DNA of 64,000 nucleotides from positions 1 through 64,000 of the forward strand of contig JBBRTB010000017.1 in NCBI GenBank assembly GCA_038244815.1, given 5' to 3'. This DNA is from DASVHS01 sp038244815 (GTDB lineage Bacteria; Acidobacteriota; Thermoanaerobaculia; Gp7-AA8). This document shows, piece after piece, positions 32,489-42,502 of this stretch. Below the pieces are notes generated by a model that searched no databases, was not told the DNA's origin, and saw only the letters and a program-made list of their open reading frames with translations. The translations under genes and the position numbers were made by a program. How positions within the stretch are numbered: position 1 is the stretch's first letter; each line of letters begins with the position of its first letter.

Positions 32489-32644
32489 ATGCGCATTCAG
32501 GAGACGGAAAAGGTTCTCAAACAGGCCAGAATGGCGCGGCACCATCCCGAGCCGGAATCGAGCGCGCTCTGGACGTGGCTCTCCGGAACGGCGGTGGCGC
32601 TGTTCGCCGTGATCGGCGTTTTCGTATATCTGCGCAATCGATAG
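32489..32644 (+). CDS. 51-residue single-pass membrane protein
   Basis: A short frame, MRIQETEKVLKQARMARHHP and onward, with a good ribosome site (AGGAG at 32475-32479, nine bases before ATG 32489) inside the end of the lipoprotein gene. A charged N-terminal helix is followed by one transmembrane segment (about residues 29-47, WLSGTAVALFAVIGVFVYL) and a short LRNR tail, giving an N-in topology with positive charges on both sides. It is almost certainly co-translated with the lipoprotein and may anchor or assist it. I recognise no family. Confidence 0.65.
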   Translation: MRIQETEKVLKQARMARHHPEPESSALWTWLSGTAVALFAVIGVFVYLRNR

Positions 32645-32645
32645 C

Positions 32646-32866
32646 CCGGGTTGTCCGGGTCGCTGGGTTGCTGGGTTGCTGGGTTGCTGGGTTGCTGGGT
32701 TGCTGGGTTGCTGGGTTACCGGGTTGCTGGGTTGCCAGGTTGCCAGGTTGCCAGGTTAGTTGTTTAGTTTGACTTGGTCCCGAACAACCGGGGAGACCCG
32801 GCAACCCAGAGGCCCGGAACCCCGAGACCCAGAGACCCCGAGACGGCAACCCGAAAACAACCCGAT
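32646..32866. repeat. GGGTTGCT octamer array with inverted downstream copies
   Basis: About nine near-perfect GGGTTGCT units (roughly 32670-32730) give way to GGTTGCCA units. Beyond an AT-rich spacer (TTAGTTGTTTAGTTTGAC), CCCGGCAACCC and related units run in the opposite orientation up to the stop codon of the CNNM-type transporter. The block could fold into a long cruciform. It holds no gene that I can see and separates two convergent genes. Confidence 0.9.
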
Positions 32867-32867
32867 A

Positions 32868-34196
32868 TTACGGCGCCACTTCGGTCTCTTCGATGATCTC
32901 CGTCTTCGGCATCTGGGTCTGCACGACGACCCAGCGGACGCGAAAGCGCTCCGCCTCGATCACCTGGATGGAGAGATCTCCGAGCTGGACGTGATCGCCC
33001 GGCGTGACTTCGCGTCCGATCTTCGCCGCGACGTAGCCGCCGATCGTTTCTTCGTCCGGATCGCCGACGTCGACTTTCAACCGGTCGGCGAGATCCTCGA
33101 TCAGGTAGTCACCCCGCACGCGATAGCGGCCGCTGCCGAGGGGCTCGATCTCCGGCCGTTCCCTGTCGAACTCGTCCTGGATCTGTCCGAAGAGCTCCTC
33201 GGTGATGTTCTCGAGCGACACGATGCCGGAGGCGCCGCCGTATTCGTCGAGGACGACCGCCATGTGCGTCTTGTGCTCGATGAACTGCGAGAGCAGCGCC
33301 TCGACCGTGCTGTTCTCGGGGACGAAGAGCACGTCGCGCTTCAGCTCCTGCAGCGTGCGGCCCGGTCCGCGCAGTTGCGCCAGCATCAGATCTTTCACGT
33401 GAATCAGTCCGATGGTGCGGTCGAGCGTGCCGTCGCACAGCGGGTAGCGCGTGTGCCGGGTGGTGCGGATGATCTCCAGGTTCTCCTCGATCGTGCGCGT
33501 GATTGACAGCACCACCACGTCCGTGCGCGGCACCATGATCTGGCGTGCCGTCCGCTTCGAGAACTGGAAGACGCCCTCGATGATCTCGCGGTTCTCTTCC
33601 GACAGCACGCCCGCCTTCTCCGATCGCACCAGGATCAGCCGCAGCTCTTCCTGCGAATGCGCGACCTCGTTGTCGTTCGCGGGATTGATTCCGATCACCG
33701 CCAGCAGCACGCGCGACGTCTGGTTGAGAACCCAGATCACCGGGAACGCGATCAGATAGAAGCCCCGCAGCAGATGGGCGGTCCAGAGCGCGGTACTGAC
33801 AGTCTTGTCGATGGCGATGTACTTCGGCGCGAGCTCGCCGAAGATGATGTGCAGGGAGGTGATGAGGATGAACGCGATCGTGGCCGCGATCGAATGGGAG
33901 ACAGGCAGCGCAAATACGCCCAGGCCGGCCAGCCGCGGCTCGATGAGCGACTCGAATGCCGGCTCGCCGACCCAGCCGAGGGCCAGCGACGCCAGGGTCA
34001 CTCCGAGCTGGGTGGCCGAGAGGTAGCTGTCCAGACGTTTGACGATGCGCCTGGCCATCCTGGCCCGGCGGCTCCCGGCCGCGGCCAGCTCGGCGAGCTG
34101 GGTCGGGCGCACTTTCACGATCGCGAACTCGGTCGCGACGAACACGCCGTTCGCCAGGATGAACACCAGTGCGAGTACGAGGTACCAGGTTGGCAT
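32868..34196 (-). CDS. CNNM/CorC-type transporter (hemolysin C family)
   Basis: A 442-residue protein. The N-terminal CNNM membrane domain (about 1-190, three to four helices, with LASLALGWVGEPAFE and IIFGELAPKYIAI) is followed by paired CBS domains (about 205-330: MVPRTDVVVLS, TRYPLCDGTLDRTIGLIHVKD, MAVVLDEYGGASGIVSLENI) and a CorC_HlyC C-terminal domain. Family members are linked to Mg/Co efflux or ion homeostasis in the inner membrane. It is the last gene of the dnaJ-lpxH-like-MBL-aroA run, with a 16-base gap after aroA. Confidence 0.92.
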   Translation of the reverse strand: MPTWYLVLALVFILANGVFVATEFAIVKVRPTQLAELAAAGSRRARMARRIVKRLDSYLSATQLGVTLASLALGWVGEPAFESLIEPRLAGLGVFALPVSHSIAATIAFILITSLHIIFGELAPKYIAIDKTVSTALWTAHLLRGFYLIAFPVIWVLNQTSRVLLAVIGINPANDNEVAHSQEELRLILVRSEKAGVLSEENREIIEGVFQFSKRTARQIMVPRTDVVVLSITRTIEENLEIIRTTRHTRYPLCDGTLDRTIGLIHVKDLMLAQLRGPGRTLQELKRDVLFVPENSTVEALLSQFIEHKTHMAVVLDEYGGASGIVSLENITEELFGQIQDEFDRERPEIEPLGSGRYRVRGDYLIEDLADRLKVDVGDPDEETIGGYVAAKIGREVTPGDHVQLGDLSIQVIEAERFRVRWVVVQTQMPKTEIIEETEVAP

Positions 34197-34212
34197 TGAG
34201 AGGAGGGCTATT

Positions 34213-35520
34213 TTATCGCCCCTGGGCGGCGATCACCTCGTCGAGCGTTTTCCAGAATCGTGGGTAGGATTTCGAGACCACCCGCTCGTCCTCGATCGTC
34301 ACGTTTCCTCTGGTCAAACCGCTGATTGCAAATGACATGGCAATGCGGTGATCGTTGTGTGAGTCGATCGTGGCGGCGTCGGCGCTCCACCCTGGCTGGA
34401 TCAGCAGCGAGTCCGCGCGCTCCTCGACCGTGACACCGAGTTTGCGGAGCTCCGAGGAGAGCGTGGCCAGCCGGTCCGACTCCTTGACGCGCAGGTTGGC
34501 GACGTTGACGATCTCGACCGGCGACGACGCCAGCGGTGCGATCGCGGCGAGCGTCGGTACGATGTCGGGCGTGGCGTTGCAGTCGAAAACGCCGCCCTGA
34601 AGCCTCTCCGGTCCGGTGACGCGCACCGTCGTTCCGAGTGGCGAAGATGGCGAGGAATCCGGGCGGGGCAAATCGACATCGACGGAGCATCCCATCCTCG
34701 CCAGAATGTCGAGGAAGGCGGCGTCGCCCTGCGCGGTCGGGTTTGCCAGGCCACTGACGCGCATGGTTCCACCCGTGGCGGCCGCGGCGGCAAACCAGTA
34801 CGACGCCGATGAGTAATCGCCTTCCACTCGATATTCGGTCCGGTCGAGCCGTCCCGCGCGCACGCGAATCTCGTTGCCGCTGCGCTCCACACGTGCGCCG
34901 AACGCGCTCAGGATGTCCGCGGTGATGTCGATGTACGGTCCGGACGCCAGCGAGGAGATGCGCAGGGTGATGCCGTCAGGCAGCGTGGCGCCACCGAGCA
35001 ATAGCGCGGACACGAACTGACTCGAGGTCTCGGCGGAGATCGTGACGTCGAAGCCGCCGCGCATCCGCTTCCCGCGAATGCGAAGCGGGGGAAAGCCCTC
35101 TTTCTCCACGTACTCGACCTCGGCGCCGATCGAGAGGAGCACGTCCACCAGATCGCCGATGGGCCGGTTGTGCATCCGCTCTTCGCCGCTGAGGAGGAAA
35201 CGCCCCGGTGTGAACGCCAGCCAGCCGGTGAAGAAGCGCATGGCCGTGCCGGCGTTGCCGATGAAGATCGGCACTTCGTTCGCCGACATCGTCCTGCGCT
35301 CGCCGATGTAGAGCTCGCGCTGGATCGAGCCGCCGATGTCGTAGCCGATCGCACGCAGCGCCTCGAGCGCGTACCGCGTGTCGTCGGCGTCGAGACAATT
35401 CGCGATCGTCGTCGTTCCCTCCGCCATCGCGCCGAGAAGAATGGCCCGCACCGAGTAGGACTTGGACGGGGGAGCCACCACCGCGGCGTCGAGCGCCTGC
35501 AGTTTCAGGATCCGCTTCAT
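34213..35520 (-). CDS. aroA: 3-phosphoshikimate 1-carboxyvinyltransferase (EPSP synthase)
   Basis: A 435-residue enzyme of the shikimate pathway that joins PEP to shikimate-3-phosphate. Motifs are PPSKSYSVRAILLGA (substrate Lys and Ser), GNAGTAMRFFTGW near residue 90, KESDRLATLSSEL near 340, and DSHNDHRIAMSFAIS. Around residues 283-298, RPDSSPSSPLGTTVR is encoded by half of a palindromic repeat in frame. It falls in a surface loop between DILARMGCSVDVD and VTGPERL. The start overlaps the MBL gene by four bases. The rest of the enzyme is intact, so the insert must be tolerated. Confidence 0.95.
   Translation of the reverse strand: MKRILKLQALDAAVVAPPSKSYSVRAILLGAMAEGTTTIANCLDADDTRYALEALRAIGYDIGGSIQRELYIGERRTMSANEVPIFIGNAGTAMRFFTGWLAFTPGRFLLSGEERMHNRPIGDLVDVLLSIGAEVEYVEKEGFPPLRIRGKRMRGGFDVTISAETSSQFVSALLLGGATLPDGITLRISSLASGPYIDITADILSAFGARVERSGNEIRVRAGRLDRTEYRVEGDYSSASYWFAAAAATGGTMRVSGLANPTAQGDAAFLDILARMGCSVDVDLPRPDSSPSSPLGTTVRVTGPERLQGGVFDCNATPDIVPTLAAIAPLASSPVEIVNVANLRVKESDRLATLSSELRKLGVTVEERADSLLIQPGWSADAATIDSHNDHRIAMSFAISGLTRGNVTIEDERVVSKSYPRFWKTLDEVIAAQGR
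34628..34672. repeat. Half palindromic element inside aroA
   Basis: GTCGTTCCGAGTGGCGAAGA, followed by TGGCGAGGAATCCGGGCGGGG, matches the left half of the intergenic element at 48081 with few changes. It lies in frame in aroA and encodes the RPDSSPSSPLGTTVR loop. Confidence 0.85.
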
Positions 35521-36287
35521 GAAACCGTCAGGCGGAGCCCGTCGTAGGCCAGCCTTACTCCCGGCGGCAGCGTAGCATCGAAGGACCGGTGCTCCACTTC
35601 GTGCGTGAGATGGATGAGCCAGGTCTGTTCCGCGCCGATCCGCCGCGAGCAGGTGATGGCCTCATCGATCGTGAAATGCGTGGGGTGGCGGGGCGATGGG
35701 CGCAGGCCGTCCAGGGCCAGGACGCGCACGCCTTCCAGCAGTCGCATCGAGGAGTCGGGGATCCCGTTCGTGTCGGTGATGTAGGCGAAGTCGCCGATCC
35801 GGAATCCGAGGATCGTCCAGTCTCCGTGCGTGACGGGGATGGGAGTAACGGAGACGCCCTCGTGCTGGAAAGGGCCTTCGATCTCCCGCAGATCGAGCTG
35901 CGGCTTGCCGCCGCCGATCTGGGAGTCGTTCCAGATGTAGCTGAAGGCGCGCCGCACCGCTTTCGCCGTCATGGGATTGGCGTAGGCGGCGATGGCATCG
36001 CGCTGCCGGAAGTTGAAGGGCCTGATGTCGTCGAGGCCCATGAGGTGATCGGAGTGAGAGTGCGTGAAGAGAATGAAATCGAGCCGGGGGATCGGCGAGC
36101 GCAGGAGCTGCGCCCGCAGGTCGGGGGTCGTGTCGATCAAGGCGATCTTCCCGCCCGTCTCGATCTTCACCGACTGGCGCAGGCGTTTGTTCTTCTCGTC
36201 GGGCGACGTGCAGACGGAGCAACTGCATCCCACGACCGGAACTCCGGTCGACGTGCCGGTGCCGAGAAAAGTGACGTCGACAATCAT
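35517..36287 (-). CDS. PhnP-like MBL-fold metallohydrolase
   Basis: A 256-residue metallo-beta-lactamase-fold hydrolase. The zinc site THSHSDHLMGLDDIRPF (HxHxDH) lies near residue 75, with further ligands in THGDW, ITDTNG and the final HLTHEVEH. The N-terminal CSCSVCTSPDEKNKR cysteine cluster is typical of the PhnP group, which includes cyclic phosphodiesterases. This copy has no C-P lyase genes near it, so it probably acts on some other phosphodiester. ATG 36287 is chosen because upstream residues are encoded inside the LpxH-like gene. It overlaps both neighbours by four bases. Confidence 0.88.
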   Translation of the reverse strand: MIVDVTFLGTGTSTGVPVVGCSCSVCTSPDEKNKRLRQSVKIETGGKIALIDTTPDLRAQLLRSPIPRLDFILFTHSHSDHLMGLDDIRPFNFRQRDAIAAYANPMTAKAVRRAFSYIWNDSQIGGGKPQLDLREIEGPFQHEGVSVTPIPVTHGDWTILGFRIGDFAYITDTNGIPDSSMRLLEGVRVLALDGLRPSPRHPTHFTIDEAITCSRRIGAEQTWLIHLTHEVEHRSFDATLPPGVRLAYDGLRLTVS

Positions 36288-37009
36288 ACTGTGACGAACG
36301 AGAATGCACCCGTTGCCGGGTCGATGGCCATGGCCTCGCCGGTTTCGTACCACGGAGGAAGGATGGCCACAGTGGTCGCGCCGGCCGGCATCACCACCTT
36401 CTGATGGAAGTGGCCGAAGACGACGTGGGTGAAGCCCTGCGCCCCGCGTTTGCGTCCGTACGCTTCCAGCAGCTCAGCCGGAAGCCGCGATTTGTGCTTG
36501 AAGTTGGACTGGGCCAGACGCCTTTCCACGCCGTCGACGAAGCGGCGGGCCACGCCGCGCGGGATCAGCTCGAGGCCGAGCCGCGTCACCGGATTCTTCG
36601 AGGCCCGGCGCCAGAACCGGTAGGGCCAGTCGCGGTCGTTGATCCTGTCGCCGTGCACGATCAGATATCTCTCGCTGCCCGCTCGAAACTCGAATTCCAT
36701 GGCCACGTCGGTCACGGCCTTCTCGACGAACGATCCCTTGAGAAAGAAGTCGCGGTTCCCCTCGACGTAGTGAATGGGCACGCCTGCATCGACGATCTCC
36801 CGGAACTTTCGCAGCACGTTCTCGACCGACGGCGTCAGGAACTTGCGATGGGCGATCAGGTAATGGAAGAGATCGCCGTTGAGATAGAGCGCCTTCGGCT
36901 TCAAAGCGACGAGGCGGTCGAGCCATGCGCTGATCGGCTGCTCGTTTCCGTCGGCCAGACCGATGTGCGAGTCCCCGATGACGAAAATGAGTCCCGGGGC
37001 CACGCTCAC
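36284..37009 (-). CDS. LpxH-like calcineurin-type phosphoesterase
   Basis: A 241-residue metallophosphoesterase. Metal motifs are IGDSHIG, LNGDLFHYL, EGNRDFFLKG, IVHGDRIND and FGHFHQ. The GNRDFFLKG block and length resemble UDP-2,3-diacylglucosamine hydrolase LpxH, which makes lipid X in lipid A synthesis at the inner membrane. It differs in that the first motif has GDSHIG rather than the usual SDLHL, so related sugar-lipid phosphatases remain possible. It overlaps dnaJ and the MBL gene by four bases each, the middle of a tightly coupled operon. Confidence 0.78.
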   Translation of the reverse strand: MSVAPGLIFVIGDSHIGLADGNEQPISAWLDRLVALKPKALYLNGDLFHYLIAHRKFLTPSVENVLRKFREIVDAGVPIHYVEGNRDFFLKGSFVEKAVTDVAMEFEFRAGSERYLIVHGDRINDRDWPYRFWRRASKNPVTRLGLELIPRGVARRFVDGVERRLAQSNFKHKSRLPAELLEAYGRKRGAQGFTHVVFGHFHQKVVMPAGATTVAILPPWYETGEAMAIDPATGAFSFVTV

Positions 37010-37938
37010 AGCGCGGTCCTCAGATTCGCCCGCGGATTCTCGCGATAATGCGACTCGATCTGCTCCACGGCCGGCAACGCCTCGGCCGGCAGATCGCGCG
37101 GCACGGCGATCAGCACCTTGTAGTACTGATCGCCGCTGCTGTTCTTCCGCTTCACGCCTTTGCCGCTCAGGCGAAAGGTCTGGCCGCCCTGCGTTCCTTT
37201 CGGGATTCGCGCGCGCACGGGACCGTGAATCGTGGGGACTTCGATCTCGCCGCCCTTGACGGCCTCGGCGATGGTGATGGGCAGTTCGATGTGGATGTTG
37301 TCGCCGCGGCGCTCGAAGAACGGATGGGTGCGCACGTGCACGAGCAGTTGCAGATCGCCGGCCGGGCCGCCCCTCGCGCCGGTCATGCCCTTACCGCGGA
37401 TGCGCAGGCGCTGGCCGTCGGCGACTCCCTCCGGGATCTTCACCTTGGTGCTGCGCCCGTCGGACGAGCGCAGCTCGACCATCGTGCCGAGAATGGCGTC
37501 GCGGAAATTGATTGTGGCTTCGGCCTCGACGTCGGAGCCGCGCTGGGGCTGGGACTCGAAACCTCTTCCGCCGCCCTGGCCGCCGAACAGATCGCCGAAG
37601 AGATCGGTGAAGTCGACGGTGCGGCTGCGCGTGCTGCCGCGCCGGCCGTGCGCGCCGCCGGAGTTCATGAACTCGGAGAAATCGAAGCCGGCGAAGGGAT
37701 TCTGGCCGCCGGCGCCGAACGCCTCGCTGCCCAGGCGGTCGTACTGATCGCGTTTTTCCTTGTCGCTCAGAACGGCGTAGGCCTCCGAGATTTCCTTGAA
37801 GCGGTTCTCCGCTTCCTTGTTCCCCTTGTTCTTGTCGGGGTGAAACTTCTTCGCGAGCGTGCGATACGCCTTCTTCATCTCATCCTCGGTGGCGTTCTTC
37901 TTTACGCCGAGGATGTCGTAGTAGTCCTTGCCGGCCAT
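37006..37938 (-). CDS. DnaJ/CbpA-type co-chaperone
   Basis: A 310-residue J-domain protein. The J domain (about 4-70) has YYDILGVKKNATEDEMKKAY and the HPD motif in AKKFHPDKNKG, followed by a Gly/Phe-rich region. No zinc-finger cysteines are present, so it is a CbpA-type (class II) DnaJ. Two C-terminal substrate-binding beta domains follow. It stimulates DnaK ATPase. It is the first gene of the operon running to the CNNM transporter, and it diverges from glgC with a 78-base gap. Confidence 0.93.
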   Translation of the reverse strand: MAGKDYYDILGVKKNATEDEMKKAYRTLAKKFHPDKNKGNKEAENRFKEISEAYAVLSDKEKRDQYDRLGSEAFGAGGQNPFAGFDFSEFMNSGGAHGRRGSTRSRTVDFTDLFGDLFGGQGGGRGFESQPQRGSDVEAEATINFRDAILGTMVELRSSDGRSTKVKIPEGVADGQRLRIRGKGMTGARGGPAGDLQLLVHVRTHPFFERRGDNIHIELPITIAEAVKGGEIEVPTIHGPVRARIPKGTQGGQTFRLSGKGVKRKNSSGDQYYKVLIAVPRDLPAEALPAVEQIESHYRENPRANLRTAL

Positions 37939-38016
37939 GGCGGCGAAGTTTTAGCACACGATGGCGGTCTACATGGTCAGACACTTGCTTAGTGAGAAAG
38001 TGATAGAACAGGCGCA

Positions 38017-39275
<1,259 letters not shown>

Positions 39276-39279
<4 letters not shown>

Positions 39280-40064
39280 GCACGATCGCAAAAGTACGTT
39301 CGGACGGGCGCACGCCCGACCAGCTTCGCCCCGTCGTCATCCACCCCAACTTCACGAAGCACGCGGAAGGCTCGGTGCTGATCGAAGTGGGAGACACGAA
39401 AGTGATCTGCACGGCCTCGATCCAGGAGAAGGTGCCGCCGTTTCTCTACCGGACGGGGAAAGGCTGGGTGACCGCCGAGTATGGGATGTTGCCGCGGGCC
39501 ACCACCGATCGCGTCGAGCGCGAGGCAGCCAAGGGAAAGCAGGGCGGCCGGACCATGGAGATCCAGCGCCTGATCGGACGCTCGCTCCGTGCGGCCGTGA
39601 ACCCGGAAATGCTCGGCGAGCGGACCGTCTGGATCGACTGCGACGTCATTCAGGCAGACGGCGGAACGCGCACCGCGTCGATCACCGGCTCGTTCGTCGC
39701 GCTCGTGACCGCGCTCGGCCGGATGTACGTCGACGGCAACCTGCAGAGCTGGCCGGTCAACGACTTCATCGCCGCCGTTTCCGTCGGAATCCTCGGCGGT
39801 GTTCCGCTTCTCGACCTCAACTACGGGGAGGACTCGAAGGCGGGCGTCGACATGAACGTCGTGGCCACCGAGAAGGGCCGCTTCATCGAGTTGCAGGGTA
39901 CCGGTGAGGGTGCCACGTTCAGCGAAGAGGAGATGCAGGCGATGATGGCGCTCGCCAAGAGCGGTATCGCGCAGCTCGTCGCCAAACAGCGGGAGATCCT
40001 GGGCCCGCTGATGACGCGCGTCGACGGCATGGCCCGGGATCGTCTGAACCGGAAGTTCAGGTAA
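39276..40064 (+). CDS. rph: Ribonuclease PH
   Basis: A 262-residue phosphorolytic 3'-exonuclease that trims tRNA 3' ends. Family blocks are RPVVIHPNFTKHAEGSVLIE, KGWVTAEYGMLPRAT, EIQRLIGRSLRA, the core IDCDVIQADGGTRTASITG, and LDLNYGEDSKAGVDMNVV. The GTG at 39276 overlaps the glgC stop and fits the family start. It ends 18 bases from the convergent YfhO-type gene, and no strong terminator hairpin is visible between them. Confidence 0.95.
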
Positions 40065-40082
40065 ACGCAGCGTCTCCGGGCT

Positions 40083-42494
40083 TTACGTTTCCGCGCGGCT
40101 TCGAGTCAGCCAGCATCGCACCGCCACCACCCCCAGCACCGCCGCCACCGCCACCCATACACCCGCCCAGAACGTGAGCGGCGAATACCAGACGTGCACC
40201 TGGAAGGGGCCCGGTGGCACCACGAACCCCAGGAACGCACCGTTGACGTGGATGGGGGTGAGCGCCTGGCCGTTGCATACGATCTTCCATCCCGGCCAGA
40301 AGGGAATGCTGCTGACGACGAACGTGTATCGCGGCGCGTTGCCGCTCATACGGAAGTCGTCGCCCTCGGCGTTGGTGATGTGCATCTTCGCGTCAGCGGA
40401 AGCCTTTGCACGGGGCGCGAGCAGATCGTTGCGCAGCCGCATGTTCTCGCCGCCCGGCAGACTCTTGAGCAATGCCGTGTGCGCCCAGTCGGTATGGGTC
40501 TGCAGCAGACGGAGGTAGCGGTCGTTGTTGAACTCCAGGATGACGTTGCCGGTGGCGTAGAAGCGCGGCAACACGTCGCGGTTCTCGAACACGCGGCCGT
40601 CGCGGCCGTCATAGACCAGCCCGTATCGTTGACCGTCGTGGAGGTCCGCTCGCGGCGGCGCGATCACGTATTTCACGTTCAGGAAGTCCAGTACGCGTGT
40701 CTGCACGTTCGACCACTTCGGAAAGTAGTTCTCGGTCTCATATCCGGTCAGCACGCGCAGCATACCCAGGTAGCGCGCGTTGGCCATGGGATCGTGGGCG
40801 CGGATGTCTTCGAGCCCGAACATCGCCGGTGTATTCGGGAAGAACATCGGGCCGGTGCCGACGATCCGGAACGGCGCCGTGGCCGGTTCTCTCTCCCGGA
40901 GCGTCCGCAATTTCTCGATCAGCGGCGTCGCCTTGTACATCTCCTCGGCGCGAATCGTCGGATTCCAGCCGCTCGTCGCACTCCACACTTCTGCGATGAC
41001 GGCGGCGAACATCACCATCTGTGTGGCCTGGCGGAACGCTCCCTCCTTCGCCAGCGCCATCAGGGCGGCGATGGCCAGAACGGCCATGCTGGGGATCAGG
41101 GACAGGACGGCCGTCGTTCTCACCGAGCCGGCCGGAAAGCCCATGCCCAAGAGGACGAACGCGATCGTGAGGGACGCCAGCGCGATGCCGGCCAGGAATG
41201 CGCTGACCTCGGTGCGCACGAGATCGATGAGCGCGGCGGTCTGCACGGCGAGCAGGAACGCCAGCAGCAGACGCAGCCTGGCGTTCGCGGCCAGTTTGAA
41301 TACGAGATGGAACAACTGGCTGACGCCGGGCCAGGCGAAGACGATTCCGATGACGATGAGCGTGGCCAGGATGAGGAAGAGCTCGCGCGATCGCCACGAT
41401 CGCCTTCGCACCACGTGCACAACGAACGCGAACCATGCGGCGATGCCGAGGATGCCGGCAAAGCCGGTGATCGATTCTGCGCTCGGCGCGGTGTTCCACG
41501 GTTTCTCGAATGGAAGCTGGCCGAAGAATCGCGGCTGCAGCAGCAGCACCGCCGATGGAATGTCGGAGTAGTAGCCGATCGTGTTCGGATTCGACTGCAG
41601 CTCGCTGTACCTTCTCGACTTCGGCAAGGCCTCCGCCAGCGGCGCCAGGAACGGCGCGGAGAGCAGCGCGGCCACGGCCAGCGCGCCTCCGAGCGCGGCT
41701 ACGAAGAGCATGGTCTCGCGCCGATCCGCGAACGGGCGCTCCACGAACACGATCCAGGCCGTCAGCAGCACAGAGATGAAGAAGATGTGCGCGACGGTCT
41801 CGGGATGCCCGCTGAAGATCATGGCCGTCCATAGAAAGGACGCGAACGCGAATCGTCCGAACGTGCGCTTCTCGGCGATCAGGTCGATCTGGTAAAGCGC
41901 CGCGGGAACGAAGACCGCGGCCGTGGCCAGCGGAAAGTGCAGCCACACCACCACGAAGCTGCAGAAGGCGAAGCACACCGCCGCCACGGCGCTGGCGAGC
42001 TCGGAGTATCGCCGCCGGCAGAACAGAAACGTGAACGTCATCGCGATCAGAAACTTCATGGCCGCCTCGGCCGCGAAGCTCTGGCCGAGCGGAAGAGGCA
42101 GCGAGAGGATCCGCAGCGGTGACAGAGCGGAGCTCTGCGCGTTGGCGAGCAGCGGATAACCCGATCCGCTGAGGTTGTTCCAGAGCGGGATGTGGCCGGA
42201 AAGCCAACTCTCACGCACCTGGTGAGCCCACGGGACAATCTGCAGGACGAGGTCGTTGATGTCGGGATTGACGGCCCTGTGAAACCGCGTCAGAAACGAC
42301 CAGGGCGGAAGAAGACGGAGAAAGTCGACCGGGAGGTTGACGACGTCCTGGGTCAGCGGCCGCCACAGGAAGACCAGCACGAGCAGATAGAAGAACGCCG
42401 CGATGCGCCAGGGCAGCTCGATCCGCGAGCGGCGTGCCATAAAGACCGCGACGAAATAGACGGCGCCCACGTAGAGCCAGGTGGCGTTGAACAC
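40083..42494 (-). CDS. YfhO-family multi-pass membrane protein
   Basis: About 800 residues with some 14 hydrophobic segments and a soluble C-terminal part (about 560-760) before the last helix, the layout of YfhO proteins, relatives of GT-C glycosyltransferases. The loop INDLVLQIVPWAHQVRESWL followed by PLWNNLSGSGYPLLANAQ, and FLNVKYVIAP with WKIVCNGQALTPIHVNGAF later, are family hallmarks. YfhO helps add sugars to lipoteichoic acids in Bacillus. Here it probably modifies an envelope lipid or polymer. The GTG at 42494 avoids overlapping the divergent gene. ATG 42530 and TTG 42554 are alternatives. Confidence 0.85.
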   Translation of the reverse strand: MFNATWLYVGAVYFVAVFMARRSRIELPWRIAAFFYLLVLVFLWRPLTQDVVNLPVDFLRLLPPWSFLTRFHRAVNPDINDLVLQIVPWAHQVRESWLSGHIPLWNNLSGSGYPLLANAQSSALSPLRILSLPLPLGQSFAAEAAMKFLIAMTFTFLFCRRRYSELASAVAAVCFAFCSFVVVWLHFPLATAAVFVPAALYQIDLIAEKRTFGRFAFASFLWTAMIFSGHPETVAHIFFISVLLTAWIVFVERPFADRRETMLFVAALGGALAVAALLSAPFLAPLAEALPKSRRYSELQSNPNTIGYYSDIPSAVLLLQPRFFGQLPFEKPWNTAPSAESITGFAGILGIAAWFAFVVHVVRRRSWRSRELFLILATLIVIGIVFAWPGVSQLFHLVFKLAANARLRLLLAFLLAVQTAALIDLVRTEVSAFLAGIALASLTIAFVLLGMGFPAGSVRTTAVLSLIPSMAVLAIAALMALAKEGAFRQATQMVMFAAVIAEVWSATSGWNPTIRAEEMYKATPLIEKLRTLREREPATAPFRIVGTGPMFFPNTPAMFGLEDIRAHDPMANARYLGMLRVLTGYETENYFPKWSNVQTRVLDFLNVKYVIAPPRADLHDGQRYGLVYDGRDGRVFENRDVLPRFYATGNVILEFNNDRYLRLLQTHTDWAHTALLKSLPGGENMRLRNDLLAPRAKASADAKMHITNAEGDDFRMSGNAPRYTFVVSSIPFWPGWKIVCNGQALTPIHVNGAFLGFVVPPGPFQVHVWYSPLTFWAGVWVAVAAVLGVVAVRCWLTRSRAET

Positions 42495-42502
42495 GGGCGC
42501 GG

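Noticed and set aside
32646..32866. CRISPR array
   Set aside because: The repeat unit is only 8 bp with no unique spacers, and no cas gene is present.
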